Below are positions 9,781 through 18,349 of a stretch of 64,000 nucleotides of DNA, in pieces. The stretch lies in NCBI GenBank assembly GCA_964479535.1, contig CAYZMM010000001.1:372001-436000 (forward strand), in the 5' to 3' direction. The stretch is from S015-6 sp964479535 (GTDB lineage: Bacteria > Desulfobacterota > DSWW01). Each line of letters opens with the position of its first letter. Position 1 is the first letter of the stretch. Made by a program: the position numbers and the translations under genes. The notes below the pieces were generated by a model that made no database searches, was not told the DNA's origin, and was given only the letters and a program-made list of their open reading frames with translations.

Positions 9781-12700
9781 TTGTACACGGAACAGGCCGG
9801 AGACCACGAGGGCGGTGCCCTCCGCTTCGAGGGCTTGGAAATCGGGGCCGTCTCGGTCAAGTGGGTGGGCCGGGCTTCTTCGGGAACCTCCAGCATCGAA
9901 GTGGAGCGCCATGAAGGCAACCCGCGAGAGACGACGAGGAGGATCCTCGCCCGGCAGGAGGCAGGACCGTCGTCTCGCATGGTGGTCACCGGTCAGCCCG
10001 CCAGGCTCCTCATGGACCTGCCCTACCGCCCGGAAACGGAGTGCATCGAACGGGCCCTCTCCCATCACGGCCTGAAACCGGACATGCTTCTCTCCCTCGG
10101 CGGAGAGACCTTCAGCGTCTACCCGCTGAAGGAGGGAGCCGTGAGGAACGTGATCTCCACCTCCAAGTGTGCCGCCGGTACGGGGGAGTTCATCGTCCAG
10201 CAGTTTCAACGAATGGGCATGACCCTGGAGAGAGGCCTGGCAGAGGCCCGCTCCGGAAGCCTCGTACAGATGGCGACCCGATGCTCGGTCCACTGCAAGT
10301 CGGACGCCACCCATAAGCTGAACAAGGGCGAGTGCGGTCCCGGTGATATTGCTCGATCCCTGGTGAACGATCTTGCGAAGAAGGTGAGCGAACTCGTTGA
10401 ACGGACTCAGTGGCCGGTCGGTTCGATCGTGCTCTGCGGGGGGGTCTGCAGGAACGGCCTCTTCGTGGAGCGTCTGCGAGGATTCCTGCACCGGTCGGAA
10501 GTGATCATCCTCGAGGAAAGCCCCTATCTGGAGGCCTTCGGGGCCAGCCTTTTCGCCTCCGACCCCCCCCACGACCCCTCCCCGTCCTCGCCTGCCGGAC
10601 GGTTCCGAACCGCCAGGCCCACCTTCTCCAGGTTGAAACCCCTGGCCGAGGCGGAACCCCTGCTCGACTTCAGGGTGGGTTCGGGGCAACGAGACGCTGT
10701 TCAAGAAGGAGGAACGTACGTCCTCGGCATCGATGCGGGGTCGACCACCACCAAGGCCGTGCTCTTCAACCGCGACGACGGCTCCATCGGTGCGAGCGCC
10801 TATCTTCGTACCCTCGGAAACCCGGTTCGGGCAACACGGGCGTGCCTGGAGCAGCTGATCGAAGAGGTGGGCGAGGCCTCCATCGCCATGGTTCAGGCCG
10901 GCGTGACCGGTTCGGGCAGGGAACTGGTCTCTGTCTATCTCGACAACTGTCCCAGCTTCAATGAGATCCTGGCCCACGCCCGTGCCGCTGCGGAGGAGGT
11001 CGCGGATGTGGACACCGTCTTCGAGATCGGCGGCCAGGACTCCAAGTATATTTCCTTTCTCGACGGAGTCCCGGTGGACTACGCCATGAACGAAGGGTGC
11101 TCGGCCGGCACGGGGAGCTTCGTCGAGGAGTCCGCCTCTGTGGACATGGGTGTGCCCATGGAGCAGATCAGCGACATGGCCGCGGCAAGCCTGCAACCCA
11201 TCGCCTTCGGCGAGCGATGTGCCGCCTTCATCAACACCGACTTGAGGAACGCCCTGCAACAGGGGGTGCCCCGCGAGGATGTGATCGGCGGATTGGTCTA
11301 CTCGGTTGCGGACAACTACCTCTCCCGAATCGTCGGCGGGCGCCACGTAGGCGGGAACCTCCTCTTCCTCGGTGGTGTCGCCCTGAATCGTTCCGTCGCC
11401 CTCGCCATGGCGGCCCGCACCCGGAGGAGGTTGGTCGTGCCCCCTCGCCCCGAGCTCATGGGCTGTGTCGGCGTGGCTCACATGCTCCTCGACAGGCTTC
11501 GGGAACAGGAACTGCCAGAGCGACCCATGGCGCTGGCGTCCCTCCTGCAAAGCGGGATGGAGGCGAAAGAACCGTTCCGGTGCTCATCGTGCGAGAACAG
11601 CTGTGAGATCCGGCGGATCCATGTCCGTGGCAGGACGTATCCCTTCGGAGGGCTCTGCTCCAAGTATGAAATCCTGCGACATCGGGGGACCTCCGGGGAG
11701 GACGGCAGAGACCTGGTAGCCCTCCGCAACCGCCTGATGTTCGAGGAGTACGGACCCGATGCCGCGCATACGGGTCGAGGCACCATCGGCATCCCCATGG
11801 CCCTGACCACCTACTCTCTCTTCCCCTTCTACGTGAAGCTCATCCAGGAGCTGGGCTATGAAGCGGTTCTGTCCAGGCCGTCGAAGTCGGGCGAGACGAA
11901 GCGGACCGCCTCGATCTGCTATCCCTGCGAGATCATGCACGGCGCGGTGCATGATCTGTTCGAACGCAAAGTCGGCTACGTACTGCTTCCCCATGTGATC
12001 GAGATGGACGGACCGGAGCGATCCCTTCACGACTACACGTGCCCATCCACTACCCAGATTCCGGACATCATAAGAGCCGCTTTCGACTCGACGACGGAAC
12101 GTTTGCTCGCTCCCCACATGGGCCTTTCGGAGCCCCTCAGGAACACCACGGTGAAGGAGGTCGGCAGGCTTGGCCCGAGACTCGGACTGCACGAAGCGCA
12201 GGCGCGCGAAGCGGCCGAAGTGGCGCTGGCCCATTACGACCGGTTCCGGCAGGCATGCCTCGAAGAGACGCAAGAGGCCTTGAGAGGCCTCGGAGAGGAA
12301 CCGACCGTCATCCTCGCGGGCCGGCCCTATACGATCTGTTCCTCGGAGGTGAATCTCTCCCTGCCGAGGAAGATCGCCAGCAGGGGGTACCACGTCGTCT
12401 CCGCCGACATGCTGCCCCGGCTGGACGATGCATCCCCTCCGAGAGACGTCTGGCACTTCACGCAGCAGATCAGCAACGCAGTCGCCCACGTTCGGCAGAA
12501 CCGCCATCTGTATCTTTGCCTGGTCTCATGCTTCTCCTGCGGCCCGGACAGCAGCATGTACCATTTCTTTCGCCACCGGCTTGCAGGGCGAACCTTCTGC
12601 TATCTCGAGATCGACTCCCACACCGCTCACGCCGGCTTCGAGACACGCCTCGGGGCCTTCCTGGACCTCATCGAAGAGCAGCACCGCAGGAGTGAGCGGC

Positions 12701-14103
12701 CCTCACGAACGAAGACCTCGTCGCCCCGGGCCACGGCCCCCCCTTCTCCTCCACAGGGGAGACAGGCCCGCCTTTCGGACACCCTGGATTTCATCGTGGA
12801 CGAGCGAGGCAGCCGGGTTGAGTACGATGACCCGCGCATCGTACACGTATGGACGACCCCTCACAGCCCGTACGCGCTGCGTATGATCGAAAAGGTGTAC
12901 GAGACCCGCACACCCGGCTTCCGGGGTGCGGGCAGGACGCGTCCGGAAACCATGCAATATGCGAGAAGACTCTGCTCCGGCAGGGAGTGCGTGCCCATGA
13001 CGGCCACCGCAGGGGCTGCGCTGGAAGACATGGAAACCCGTCGCGGGGAGGACGAGATCACGATCTACTTCGCCCTGGATCAGGAAGGGCCCTGTCAGAA
13101 CGGGGCCTGGCCGCTCGTGTGGGAAACCATCGGAAAGAGACTCGGCCTGGGAAACGTGATCTGCGGCGTGTGGCCTTCCGCCCGGAACAACTACCTGGGG
13201 CTCGGCAACGACTACAACCTTCTCACAAACGCATGTCTGTTCCTCGGCGACATGTTCGATGAAGCGAGGAACGCACTGGCCTGCCTCGCCCCGGACAGGG
13301 CGTCTGCCCTGCAGGTCTTCGAGGAGGCCTTCGTCACCTTCCTGAAACGCTTCGGAGAGAACGGCGACAAGGCCCTCGACCCCGCCCTGGCGGAGTGGGC
13401 CGATAGGGTGTCCCGAGTTCCCCTCAAGGCAACGCCGCAACGGACCCCGAAGGTGCTCATCCTGGGCGGGTTGAACCTGCTCTTCGTTCACGACCCGGTC
13501 ACCGACTACCTCCTGGAGCAGGGCATCCTGCCGAAACTCGTCCCCTACTCGGAAAGCCTCTGCTGGCTCGCCGCGGAAACCGTCGTGCGGCACGGCTTTC
13601 GTCACGGCCTGATCACGCCCCGGGAGCAATATTCCCACAAGCCGCCCAGGGCGAGCCGGGAAGAGGCGCTCGCCTTCCGGCAGTCGCGATTCAACGTAAC
13701 CCTGGTCACTTCCGTGGAAAGGCGGTTTCGAAACGTCATGGATGCGTCCGGCCTGATGTTCGACGAGCCTGTTCCCTTTCTGGAGATCGCCGAAGGGGGG
13801 CACCCGTACGCCTCTCACATCGGGTTTACCGAAACGACGGTCACCACCGGCCGGTTCGTCTGCTCCGTCGACAGGGGCCTCTATGACGGCCTCGTGAACC
13901 TCGGATCCTTCAACTGTCAGCCTGCCATGAACGCCCAGGCCATCATCCGTCCTCTTGCAAACAGGGCGGACATGCCCTATGTGGCCCTCGACTGTGAAGG
14001 GCCCTGGCTGTCCACCAGCCAGATCAAGCTCCTCGAGGCCCTGGTCGTCCAGGCGAGAAGGAACCACAGGAGGAAGAGCCGGCCGGCACCATCGCCCGGG
14101 TAG
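9781..14103 (+). CDS. Giant ATP-dependent 2-hydroxyacyl-CoA dehydratase / benzoyl-CoA reductase-type activase
   Basis: This is a 1440-aa activase of the BcrAD/BadFG/HgdC class, which uses ATP hydrolysis to push a low-potential electron into a partner dehydratase or reductase. Two ASKHA ATPase modules lie in tandem. The first (about 1-260) lacks a clean phosphate-1 loop but retains SKCAAGTGEF and ATRCSVHCKSD (Cys about 130 and 168). The second (from about 313) has GIDAGSTTTKAVLF, EIGGQDSKY, NEGCSAGTGSF and FGERCAAFINTD, whose Cys (about 440 and 480) should bind the bridging [4Fe-4S] cluster. From about residue 595 it continues as DUF2229 and related Cys-rich domains (CENSCEIRR, ICYPCEIMHG). 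The start is TTG at 9781 with AAGGAGTG 7 nt upstream; an earlier in-frame start would lie inside the symporter gene. It faces the dehydratase genes convergently. Confidence 0.9.
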   Translation: MYTEQAGDHEGGALRFEGLEIGAVSVKWVGRASSGTSSIEVERHEGNPRETTRRILARQEAGPSSRMVVTGQPARLLMDLPYRPETECIERALSHHGLKPDMLLSLGGETFSVYPLKEGAVRNVISTSKCAAGTGEFIVQQFQRMGMTLERGLAEARSGSLVQMATRCSVHCKSDATHKLNKGECGPGDIARSLVNDLAKKVSELVERTQWPVGSIVLCGGVCRNGLFVERLRGFLHRSEVIILEESPYLEAFGASLFASDPPHDPSPSSPAGRFRTARPTFSRLKPLAEAEPLLDFRVGSGQRDAVQEGGTYVLGIDAGSTTTKAVLFNRDDGSIGASAYLRTLGNPVRATRACLEQLIEEVGEASIAMVQAGVTGSGRELVSVYLDNCPSFNEILAHARAAAEEVADVDTVFEIGGQDSKYISFLDGVPVDYAMNEGCSAGTGSFVEESASVDMGVPMEQISDMAAASLQPIAFGERCAAFINTDLRNALQQGVPREDVIGGLVYSVADNYLSRIVGGRHVGGNLLFLGGVALNRSVALAMAARTRRRLVVPPRPELMGCVGVAHMLLDRLREQELPERPMALASLLQSGMEAKEPFRCSSCENSCEIRRIHVRGRTYPFGGLCSKYEILRHRGTSGEDGRDLVALRNRLMFEEYGPDAAHTGRGTIGIPMALTTYSLFPFYVKLIQELGYEAVLSRPSKSGETKRTASICYPCEIMHGAVHDLFERKVGYVLLPHVIEMDGPERSLHDYTCPSTTQIPDIIRAAFDSTTERLLAPHMGLSEPLRNTTVKEVGRLGPRLGLHEAQAREAAEVALAHYDRFRQACLEETQEALRGLGEEPTVILAGRPYTICSSEVNLSLPRKIASRGYHVVSADMLPRLDDASPPRDVWHFTQQISNAVAHVRQNRHLYLCLVSCFSCGPDSSMYHFFRHRLAGRTFCYLEIDSHTAHAGFETRLGAFLDLIEEQHRRSERPSRTKTSSPRATAPPSPPQGRQARLSDTLDFIVDERGSRVEYDDPRIVHVWTTPHSPYALRMIEKVYETRTPGFRGAGRTRPETMQYARRLCSGRECVPMTATAGAALEDMETRRGEDEITIYFALDQEGPCQNGAWPLVWETIGKRLGLGNVICGVWPSARNNYLGLGNDYNLLTNACLFLGDMFDEARNALACLAPDRASALQVFEEAFVTFLKRFGENGDKALDPALAEWADRVSRVPLKATPQRTPKVLILGGLNLLFVHDPVTDYLLEQGILPKLVPYSESLCWLAAETVVRHGFRHGLITPREQYSHKPPRASREEALAFRQSRFNVTLVTSVERRFRNVMDASGLMFDEPVPFLEIAEGGHPYASHIGFTETTVTTGRFVCSVDRGLYDGLVNLGSFNCQPAMNAQAIIRPLANRADMPYVALDCEGPWLSTSQIKLLEALVVQARRNHRRKSRPAPSPG

Positions 14104-14145
14104 TGCCCTGTCCCGGGACACGAAGCCGGACCCCGCATACGGATC

Positions 14146-15270
14146 TCAGCCGGCGAGCATTTCGAGGAAGGCCTGTACCCGGGTCCCGATCTGCCCCGAG
14201 CCGGCCGTACTGTATTCACGCTCCAGATCCAGCAGGGGAATCCCCTCCTCCTGCAGTCTTCCGGTGAGCATCTGGCGCCTCCCGGCCCAGTGGTCGCAGA
14301 ACTTCAAACGGGCGCATACGACACCGTCGACCTTCCAGTCCCGAATCGTTTCCCTCATGATGTCGAAGCTCATATCGAAGCTGTTGATCACAGCCGGGCA
14401 GGGTTCCCGACTCGTGTATCGCTCGGCGATCGCTCCGAAGGGGTCCTCGCAGTCCTCCTCGATCATCCCCCTGTAGTGGCGCATTCCGAAACAGAGTCCA
14501 TCGGCCACCACGCATGCGCCCCTCTCTTCGATGAAGCGGATGAATTCCGGGACATCACAGGCACCCCCCACCACCATCAGCCTCGGCCTTCCCGCGTCAA
14601 CAGGGCGACGATTTTCCAGTTCCGGGAGAATCGCCTCGAGTCGCTCGTTGAACCGTTCCCTCGGCATGGACAACCCCGCCAGCACCATTCTCATGTGCTC
14701 CGCTCCGGTCAATGCGGGCGGATCCGACCTTCGGCTTTCGTCCAGCCGGCCGAGCAGTGCGCGCGTCCCGTTGTAGACGCGAACCGAACGTTCCAGGTCC
14801 TCCTTCCGTATTCGCACCCCCATGGAACGCTCGATCGCCTCGACGAGGCCCTTTACCTCGGAGGCGAACCACTCCTTCGCAGCGTCGCTGATGGTATGAT
14901 ACATGGAGAAGTAGTGAACCAGAGGGACCTTCGCCTTGTCTTTCAACTCCCCGGCGAGCCGGAGCATGTGATCGCAGGTGTTGGTCGTCACGAACCCGTC
15001 GAGGAAATCGAGATCGCCCCGCAGGACGGCCTCCAGGACGGATCGGCTGTAAGAGCAATTGAACAGGTGCAGATGGGCATCTCCCCTGGAGGTGTCCTCG
15101 AGCCTCGGGGCCCGCACCCGCAACGGAAGCAGTCCGGCCGCATGGATGATCTCTTCGGGTATGTCCGAACAGACGGTGCCGACCACACGCCCCCCACCGC
15201 TTCTCCATGTTTCGATCTCGGCGTTGGGCAGGGTCGAGGCGATCTCCTCGAAGTATTCCAGTCCCTCCAT
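14146..15270 (-). CDS. 2-hydroxyacyl-CoA dehydratase / benzoyl-CoA reductase family subunit (smaller, 374 aa)
   Basis: This is one subunit of a [4Fe-4S] enzyme of the HgdAB/FldBC/BcrBC family, performing radical dehydration or ring reduction of a CoA thioester. Candidate cluster ligands are the Cys in LFNCSYSRSVLE, VTTNTCDHMLRLAG and ARLKFCDHWAGRRQ; the CDH motifs are typical of this family. The start is the ATG at 15270 (MEGLEYFEEIASTL), 10 nt after the upstream subunit; a longer frame to 15387 would sit inside that gene. The substrate is unknown: sequence alone does not separate 2-hydroxyacyl-CoA dehydratase from benzoyl-CoA reductase-like activity. The electron donor is presumably the activase at 9.8-14.1 kb. 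Confidence 0.88.
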   Translation of the reverse strand: MEGLEYFEEIASTLPNAEIETWRSGGGRVVGTVCSDIPEEIIHAAGLLPLRVRAPRLEDTSRGDAHLHLFNCSYSRSVLEAVLRGDLDFLDGFVTTNTCDHMLRLAGELKDKAKVPLVHYFSMYHTISDAAKEWFASEVKGLVEAIERSMGVRIRKEDLERSVRVYNGTRALLGRLDESRRSDPPALTGAEHMRMVLAGLSMPRERFNERLEAILPELENRRPVDAGRPRLMVVGGACDVPEFIRFIEERGACVVADGLCFGMRHYRGMIEEDCEDPFGAIAERYTSREPCPAVINSFDMSFDIMRETIRDWKVDGVVCARLKFCDHWAGRRQMLTGRLQEEGIPLLDLEREYSTAGSGQIGTRVQAFLEMLAG

Positions 15271-15280
15271 CTTCGTCTCC

Positions 15281-16585
15281 CTATGCCATAATCGTTTCAA
15301 AGAACTCTTCGATCTGGACCCGTGCCTGCTCCGGGGAGAGCACACGGCTGTCGTTGTAATCGAACTCCAGGAAGAGGACCGGCACATCCCGCTCCCGGCA
15401 AACTTTTTCGATCATTCCCCGTGCCCCGCAGATGCTCTGGCAGCCCACGTGCTGCGTGACGAAGAGACAATCGGCTGCATAATGGTCGTAAGCCCAGAAG
15501 AACCACTCTATGAACGTGTCCGTTTCGATCCTTTGCAGGGACATGGTCATATCGAGACCCTGCCATGCAATCCCCTCGAGCATGCCGTCCAGGCTGGATG
15601 TGTCGATGGGCTCCAGAACGGGCGGAACGGAGAGATGGGCCACCACCATGGCACCCAGATCCTGTTCCATCCACTCGAAGATCGAGGGGTCGTAGATGGT
15701 CGGGACGTGGACCCAGAGCACCCGATGTTTCTCTTCGAAGGGCCCGCCTGTGCGGCCGTCCCTGGCCCGGGAAAGGGCATCCTCACGGAAGGTGGTGAGC
15801 ACCTCGGTGACCCGTGGGCTCCCAGCCGCCTGAATGTATCGCATGAACGGCATCATTCTCAGATAGGCGGAATAGGGCATCGGCCGGAGTCGATACGTCT
15901 CATTGATATCCAGCATGCACTCGAAGGCCCTGTTCGACTCTTCGACCGTCTCTCTCAAACGGTCGATGTCGAACCTCCTTCCCGTCGCCTCCTCCAGAAA
16001 GGGAATGAGCTGGTCTCTGAGTTGCCCGGCGTAGTACCGGACCGCATCCCTGCCGTGCCGGAAGGGGGCGTCGAGAAAGATCGCGGGGCACTCGAGAATC
16101 TCCTTCATGATCGGGTAGGCGATGCGGGTCCCGTCACAGGGGCAGGAGGATGTGGCGAAGAGTGAGTTGTTCGGAAGCTCATCGCTCAGCGCCGCCCCGA
16201 CCAGGAAGCGATCCGTGGAACAGACTTCCGGCGGAAGGCCCGCCTCTTCCGCGCTCTCCAGGAAGGCGTGCACAACGCTCTGGTCGAGGCCGGAAAAGAA
16301 GGTGGGGTAGAACTCGAGCGACAGGGGCTTGCAGCCGAAGGCGTAGAAGATCTGGGGCATCAGGCCGAACTGGATCATCGCGACCTTTCCGCTCTCATCC
16401 ACCATGGCCGCGGCCACCTCTTCGTAGTGGACCACCATGTCGTTCAGCATCAACCAGACGAGATCGCCGTAGGGCGCGAGCGCCGGGGGGGGATTCCTCT
16501 TCATTTCCTCGGCCAGCAGGGACAGGCCGTTCGTTACGTTCATGGTTCGTTCAAAGGGTGTTCCCATTTCGACATGCTCCCTCAT
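15281..16585 (-). CDS. 2-hydroxyacyl-CoA dehydratase / benzoyl-CoA reductase family subunit (larger, 434 aa)
   Basis: This is the second subunit of the predicted dehydratase. It has the family fold with a PYGDLVWLMLNDMVVHYEEV-type N-terminal region and Cys residues in PPEVCSTDRFLVG, FATSSCPCDGTR and FVTQHVGCQSICGARG, suitable for [4Fe-4S] binding. It ends with VLFLEFDYNDSRVLSPEQARVQIEEFFE; an LEFDYND-type end is common in this family. The start is the ATG at 16585, with GAGGAG about 14 nt upstream; an internal ATG at 16567 is an alternative. The smaller subunit starts 10 nt after its stop, so the two are co-transcribed. Confidence 0.88.
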   Translation of the reverse strand: MREHVEMGTPFERTMNVTNGLSLLAEEMKRNPPPALAPYGDLVWLMLNDMVVHYEEVAAAMVDESGKVAMIQFGLMPQIFYAFGCKPLSLEFYPTFFSGLDQSVVHAFLESAEEAGLPPEVCSTDRFLVGAALSDELPNNSLFATSSCPCDGTRIAYPIMKEILECPAIFLDAPFRHGRDAVRYYAGQLRDQLIPFLEEATGRRFDIDRLRETVEESNRAFECMLDINETYRLRPMPYSAYLRMMPFMRYIQAAGSPRVTEVLTTFREDALSRARDGRTGGPFEEKHRVLWVHVPTIYDPSIFEWMEQDLGAMVVAHLSVPPVLEPIDTSSLDGMLEGIAWQGLDMTMSLQRIETDTFIEWFFWAYDHYAADCLFVTQHVGCQSICGARGMIEKVCRERDVPVLFLEFDYNDSRVLSPEQARVQIEEFFETIMA

Positions 16586-16631
16586 ATCATCCGTTCATTC
16601 TCCTCTTTCCGACCGCCTGTGTGCATCTCCT

Positions 16632-16800
16632 TCAGGGCCACGATTTCGGCAGCCCCTGAAACTGCATGAGCATGTTGCGGCTCATCTCGTTCGAGATGGG
16701 CGAGAACTGGATCTGCATGGCATCGCGGAGGCACCTCTGCATGGCGTACTCGTTGCAGATGCCGTATCCGCCCGGAATCTCGTCCCCGTGTGTGGTGGCG
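16632..16800 (-). pseudogene. 3' remnant of an acyl-CoA dehydrogenase gene
   Basis: Only the last ~52 codons of an acyl-CoA dehydrogenase survive, ending at the stop at 16632. The diagnostic FAD/tetramer-contact stretch is intact (GGYGICNEYAMQRCLRDAMQ, compare the GGYGY..EYPVERYYRDA motif of the family), followed by SPISNEMSRNMLM and a normal C terminus. No N-terminal or middle part exists upstream; that DNA is occupied by the regulator in another frame. The junction near 16790-16800 looks like a deletion that fused the regulator's 3' end to this gene's 3' end. Function is presumably lost. Confidence 0.75.
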
Positions 16801-18061
16801 TGCAAGCGTCGAAACGGATGTGAGCGATGCCCTTCAGGGGAATGCGGAAGGAACCGAAAGGTGCCTGACCCGACAGGGTCGTCTCTCCGTCCACAAGAAC
16901 ATCCACCGCCCCGCCGCCCGACAGCCTGGCGGTGGCCACGAACCGGCCGTCCTTCTGCGAAACCTCCATCCCGCTCACGCAGGCGAGTTCCACCTCCGCC
17001 CACCCCTCTCCGACCCTGCCTGTCAGATGCGGAAGGCCCTCGATCCGGATATGCTTGATTCGAACCGTTACGCCCCGGTTGTCCCGGAGGAATCCGGAAG
17101 GGCCCTCCACCTCCCCCGATCCCGTGGCACACGGTTCGGCCCGCCTGAGCCCGGAACCGAACATCTCGGTCAGTGTCTTCATCCCCTCGTCGACCGAGCA
17201 TGACGGGTCCATCAACCGCCAGTAACCGATCCCCTCGGCCATGACCAGCTCGAGGTAGGCGAGAAGGTCGACATTCACGTCCGGCTTGACCACCCCCTCC
17301 GCGATGGCCCGTCTCAGGTCTCTCGCCATGGGGGCGGCCAGCGTTCGGAAGGCCTCCCCCCCCTTCTGCGCCATCGCGGGGTCGCGCCCCCCCAGGGCGG
17401 CACGGAGCAGGTTCAGAATCCCGCGGAAGCCCGGAAAGGCGTTCAAGAAGGCGATGCCCCGTTTCCGAGTCCTTTCGTCGAAGTCCTTTTCGCTTCGTAT
17501 CTCCGCCCAGGCCTCCTTCGGCACCATCGTGACCGTGAGCCGATCGATGCACTCCATGAACAGTTCCTTCTTGTTCTTGAAGTAGACGTAGAAGGTGCCC
17601 TTCCCCATGTGGAGGGCCTCCGTGATGTCGCTGATCTTCGTTCTCTCGTACCCCCTTTCGGAGAAGAGCTCGATTGCGGCATCCAGGATCGTCTCCCGGT
17701 TCCTGTGCCCTTGAGGGCTCGTACCGCTCCGCTCCCCCCGATGGGCGGACGACCCCGGGCCCGGAGAGACGGCACGGCCGTCCACACTGCGCTCGCAGGC
17801 TTCCTTTGGTTCAACACGATCCAGGAGTTCCCTGATGCGCGCCAGGGGAAACCCTTCTTTTTCGCGCAGCCGGCGGATCTTTCGGAGCCGGTTCAAGTGG
17901 CTCTCGTCAAACAGGTGGACGTTCAACCCCACCTGTCGGGGGCGGTGAAGCAACCCTATGTTCACGTAATGGTGAATGGTCGAGCGGGTGAGCCCCGACG
18001 CCTTCGAGAGCTGCGCGATCTTCATCCCCGGTGGAACAGGCAGCTGCTCGGCAGGTGTCAT
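16682..18061 (-). CDS. MerR-TetR fusion transcriptional regulator, 3' end probably altered
   Basis: The product is 459 aa with two complete DNA-binding modules. Residues 12-80 are MerR-like (MKIAQLSKASGLTRSTIHHY, then LNRLRKIRRLREKEGFPLARIREL). Residues about 118-290 are TetR-like (NRETILDAAIELFSERGYER, KISDITEALHMGKGTFYVYF, then helical ligand domain). A beta-rich C-terminal part of unknown type follows (about 335-425). The last ~37 codons run out of frame through the acyl-CoA dehydrogenase remnant (PPHTGTRFRADTASAT), so the native C terminus appears lost. The start is the ATG at 18061 with GGAAGGG upstream; a longer frame to 18193 would cross the promoter. It likely controls the dehydratase genes behind it (inference). 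Confidence 0.82.
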   Translation of the reverse strand: MTPAEQLPVPPGMKIAQLSKASGLTRSTIHHYVNIGLLHRPRQVGLNVHLFDESHLNRLRKIRRLREKEGFPLARIRELLDRVEPKEACERSVDGRAVSPGPGSSAHRGERSGTSPQGHRNRETILDAAIELFSERGYERTKISDITEALHMGKGTFYVYFKNKKELFMECIDRLTVTMVPKEAWAEIRSEKDFDERTRKRGIAFLNAFPGFRGILNLLRAALGGRDPAMAQKGGEAFRTLAAPMARDLRRAIAEGVVKPDVNVDLLAYLELVMAEGIGYWRLMDPSCSVDEGMKTLTEMFGSGLRRAEPCATGSGEVEGPSGFLRDNRGVTVRIKHIRIEGLPHLTGRVGEGWAEVELACVSGMEVSQKDGRFVATARLSGGGAVDVLVDGETTLSGQAPFGSFRIPLKGIAHIRFDACTPPHTGTRFRADTASATSTPCRGASAMPCRSSSRPSRTR

Positions 18062-18121
18062 CCCGGATCCCTTCCCCGCATTATATGTTGCATGATAATA
18101 CTGACGAGTCGGCACCTGAAA

Positions 18122-18150
18122 AGCATAGATTGCCCAGCCCGGCATGTCAA
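18122..18150 (-). promoter_or_regulatory. Sigma-70-type promoter of the MerR-TetR regulator and dehydratase genes
   Basis: Read on the minus strand: TTGACA (18150-18145), a 17-nt spacer and TATGCT (18127-18122). The predicted start is near 18115, about 54 nt before the ATG at 18061. An ATTAT...ATAAT dyad at 18080-18099 lies in the leader and could be a regulator site. Confidence 0.7.
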
Positions 18151-18349
18151 GAAAAAAGCCAAGAAGCCTGAAGATGCGACAATATTCTTCCAATAGTATG
18201 TTTTTAAACGTTTTTTACGGCATGGTCGTTGCGAGGCGACTTCCCGGGTTATGGCAATTTGTTAGACGATAATACCCATTGGTCGGTTATTGCCGAGGAG
18301 AACAGACGAGACGCTTATCCATTCGACGTCGAGTTGCAGCGACGCTGGG

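Noticed and set aside
8084..9781. 565-aa minus-strand frame opposite the symporter gene
   Set aside because: Glu/Asp/Gly-rich shadow of a clear transporter gene; no family features.
9754..11550. 598-aa minus-strand frame opposite the activase
   Set aside because: Shadow frame of a recognisable protein; no conserved pattern.
14109..14120. TGTCCCGGGACA palindrome between convergent genes as terminator
   Set aside because: It has no loop and no T run, so it cannot form a useful hairpin. It may be chance.
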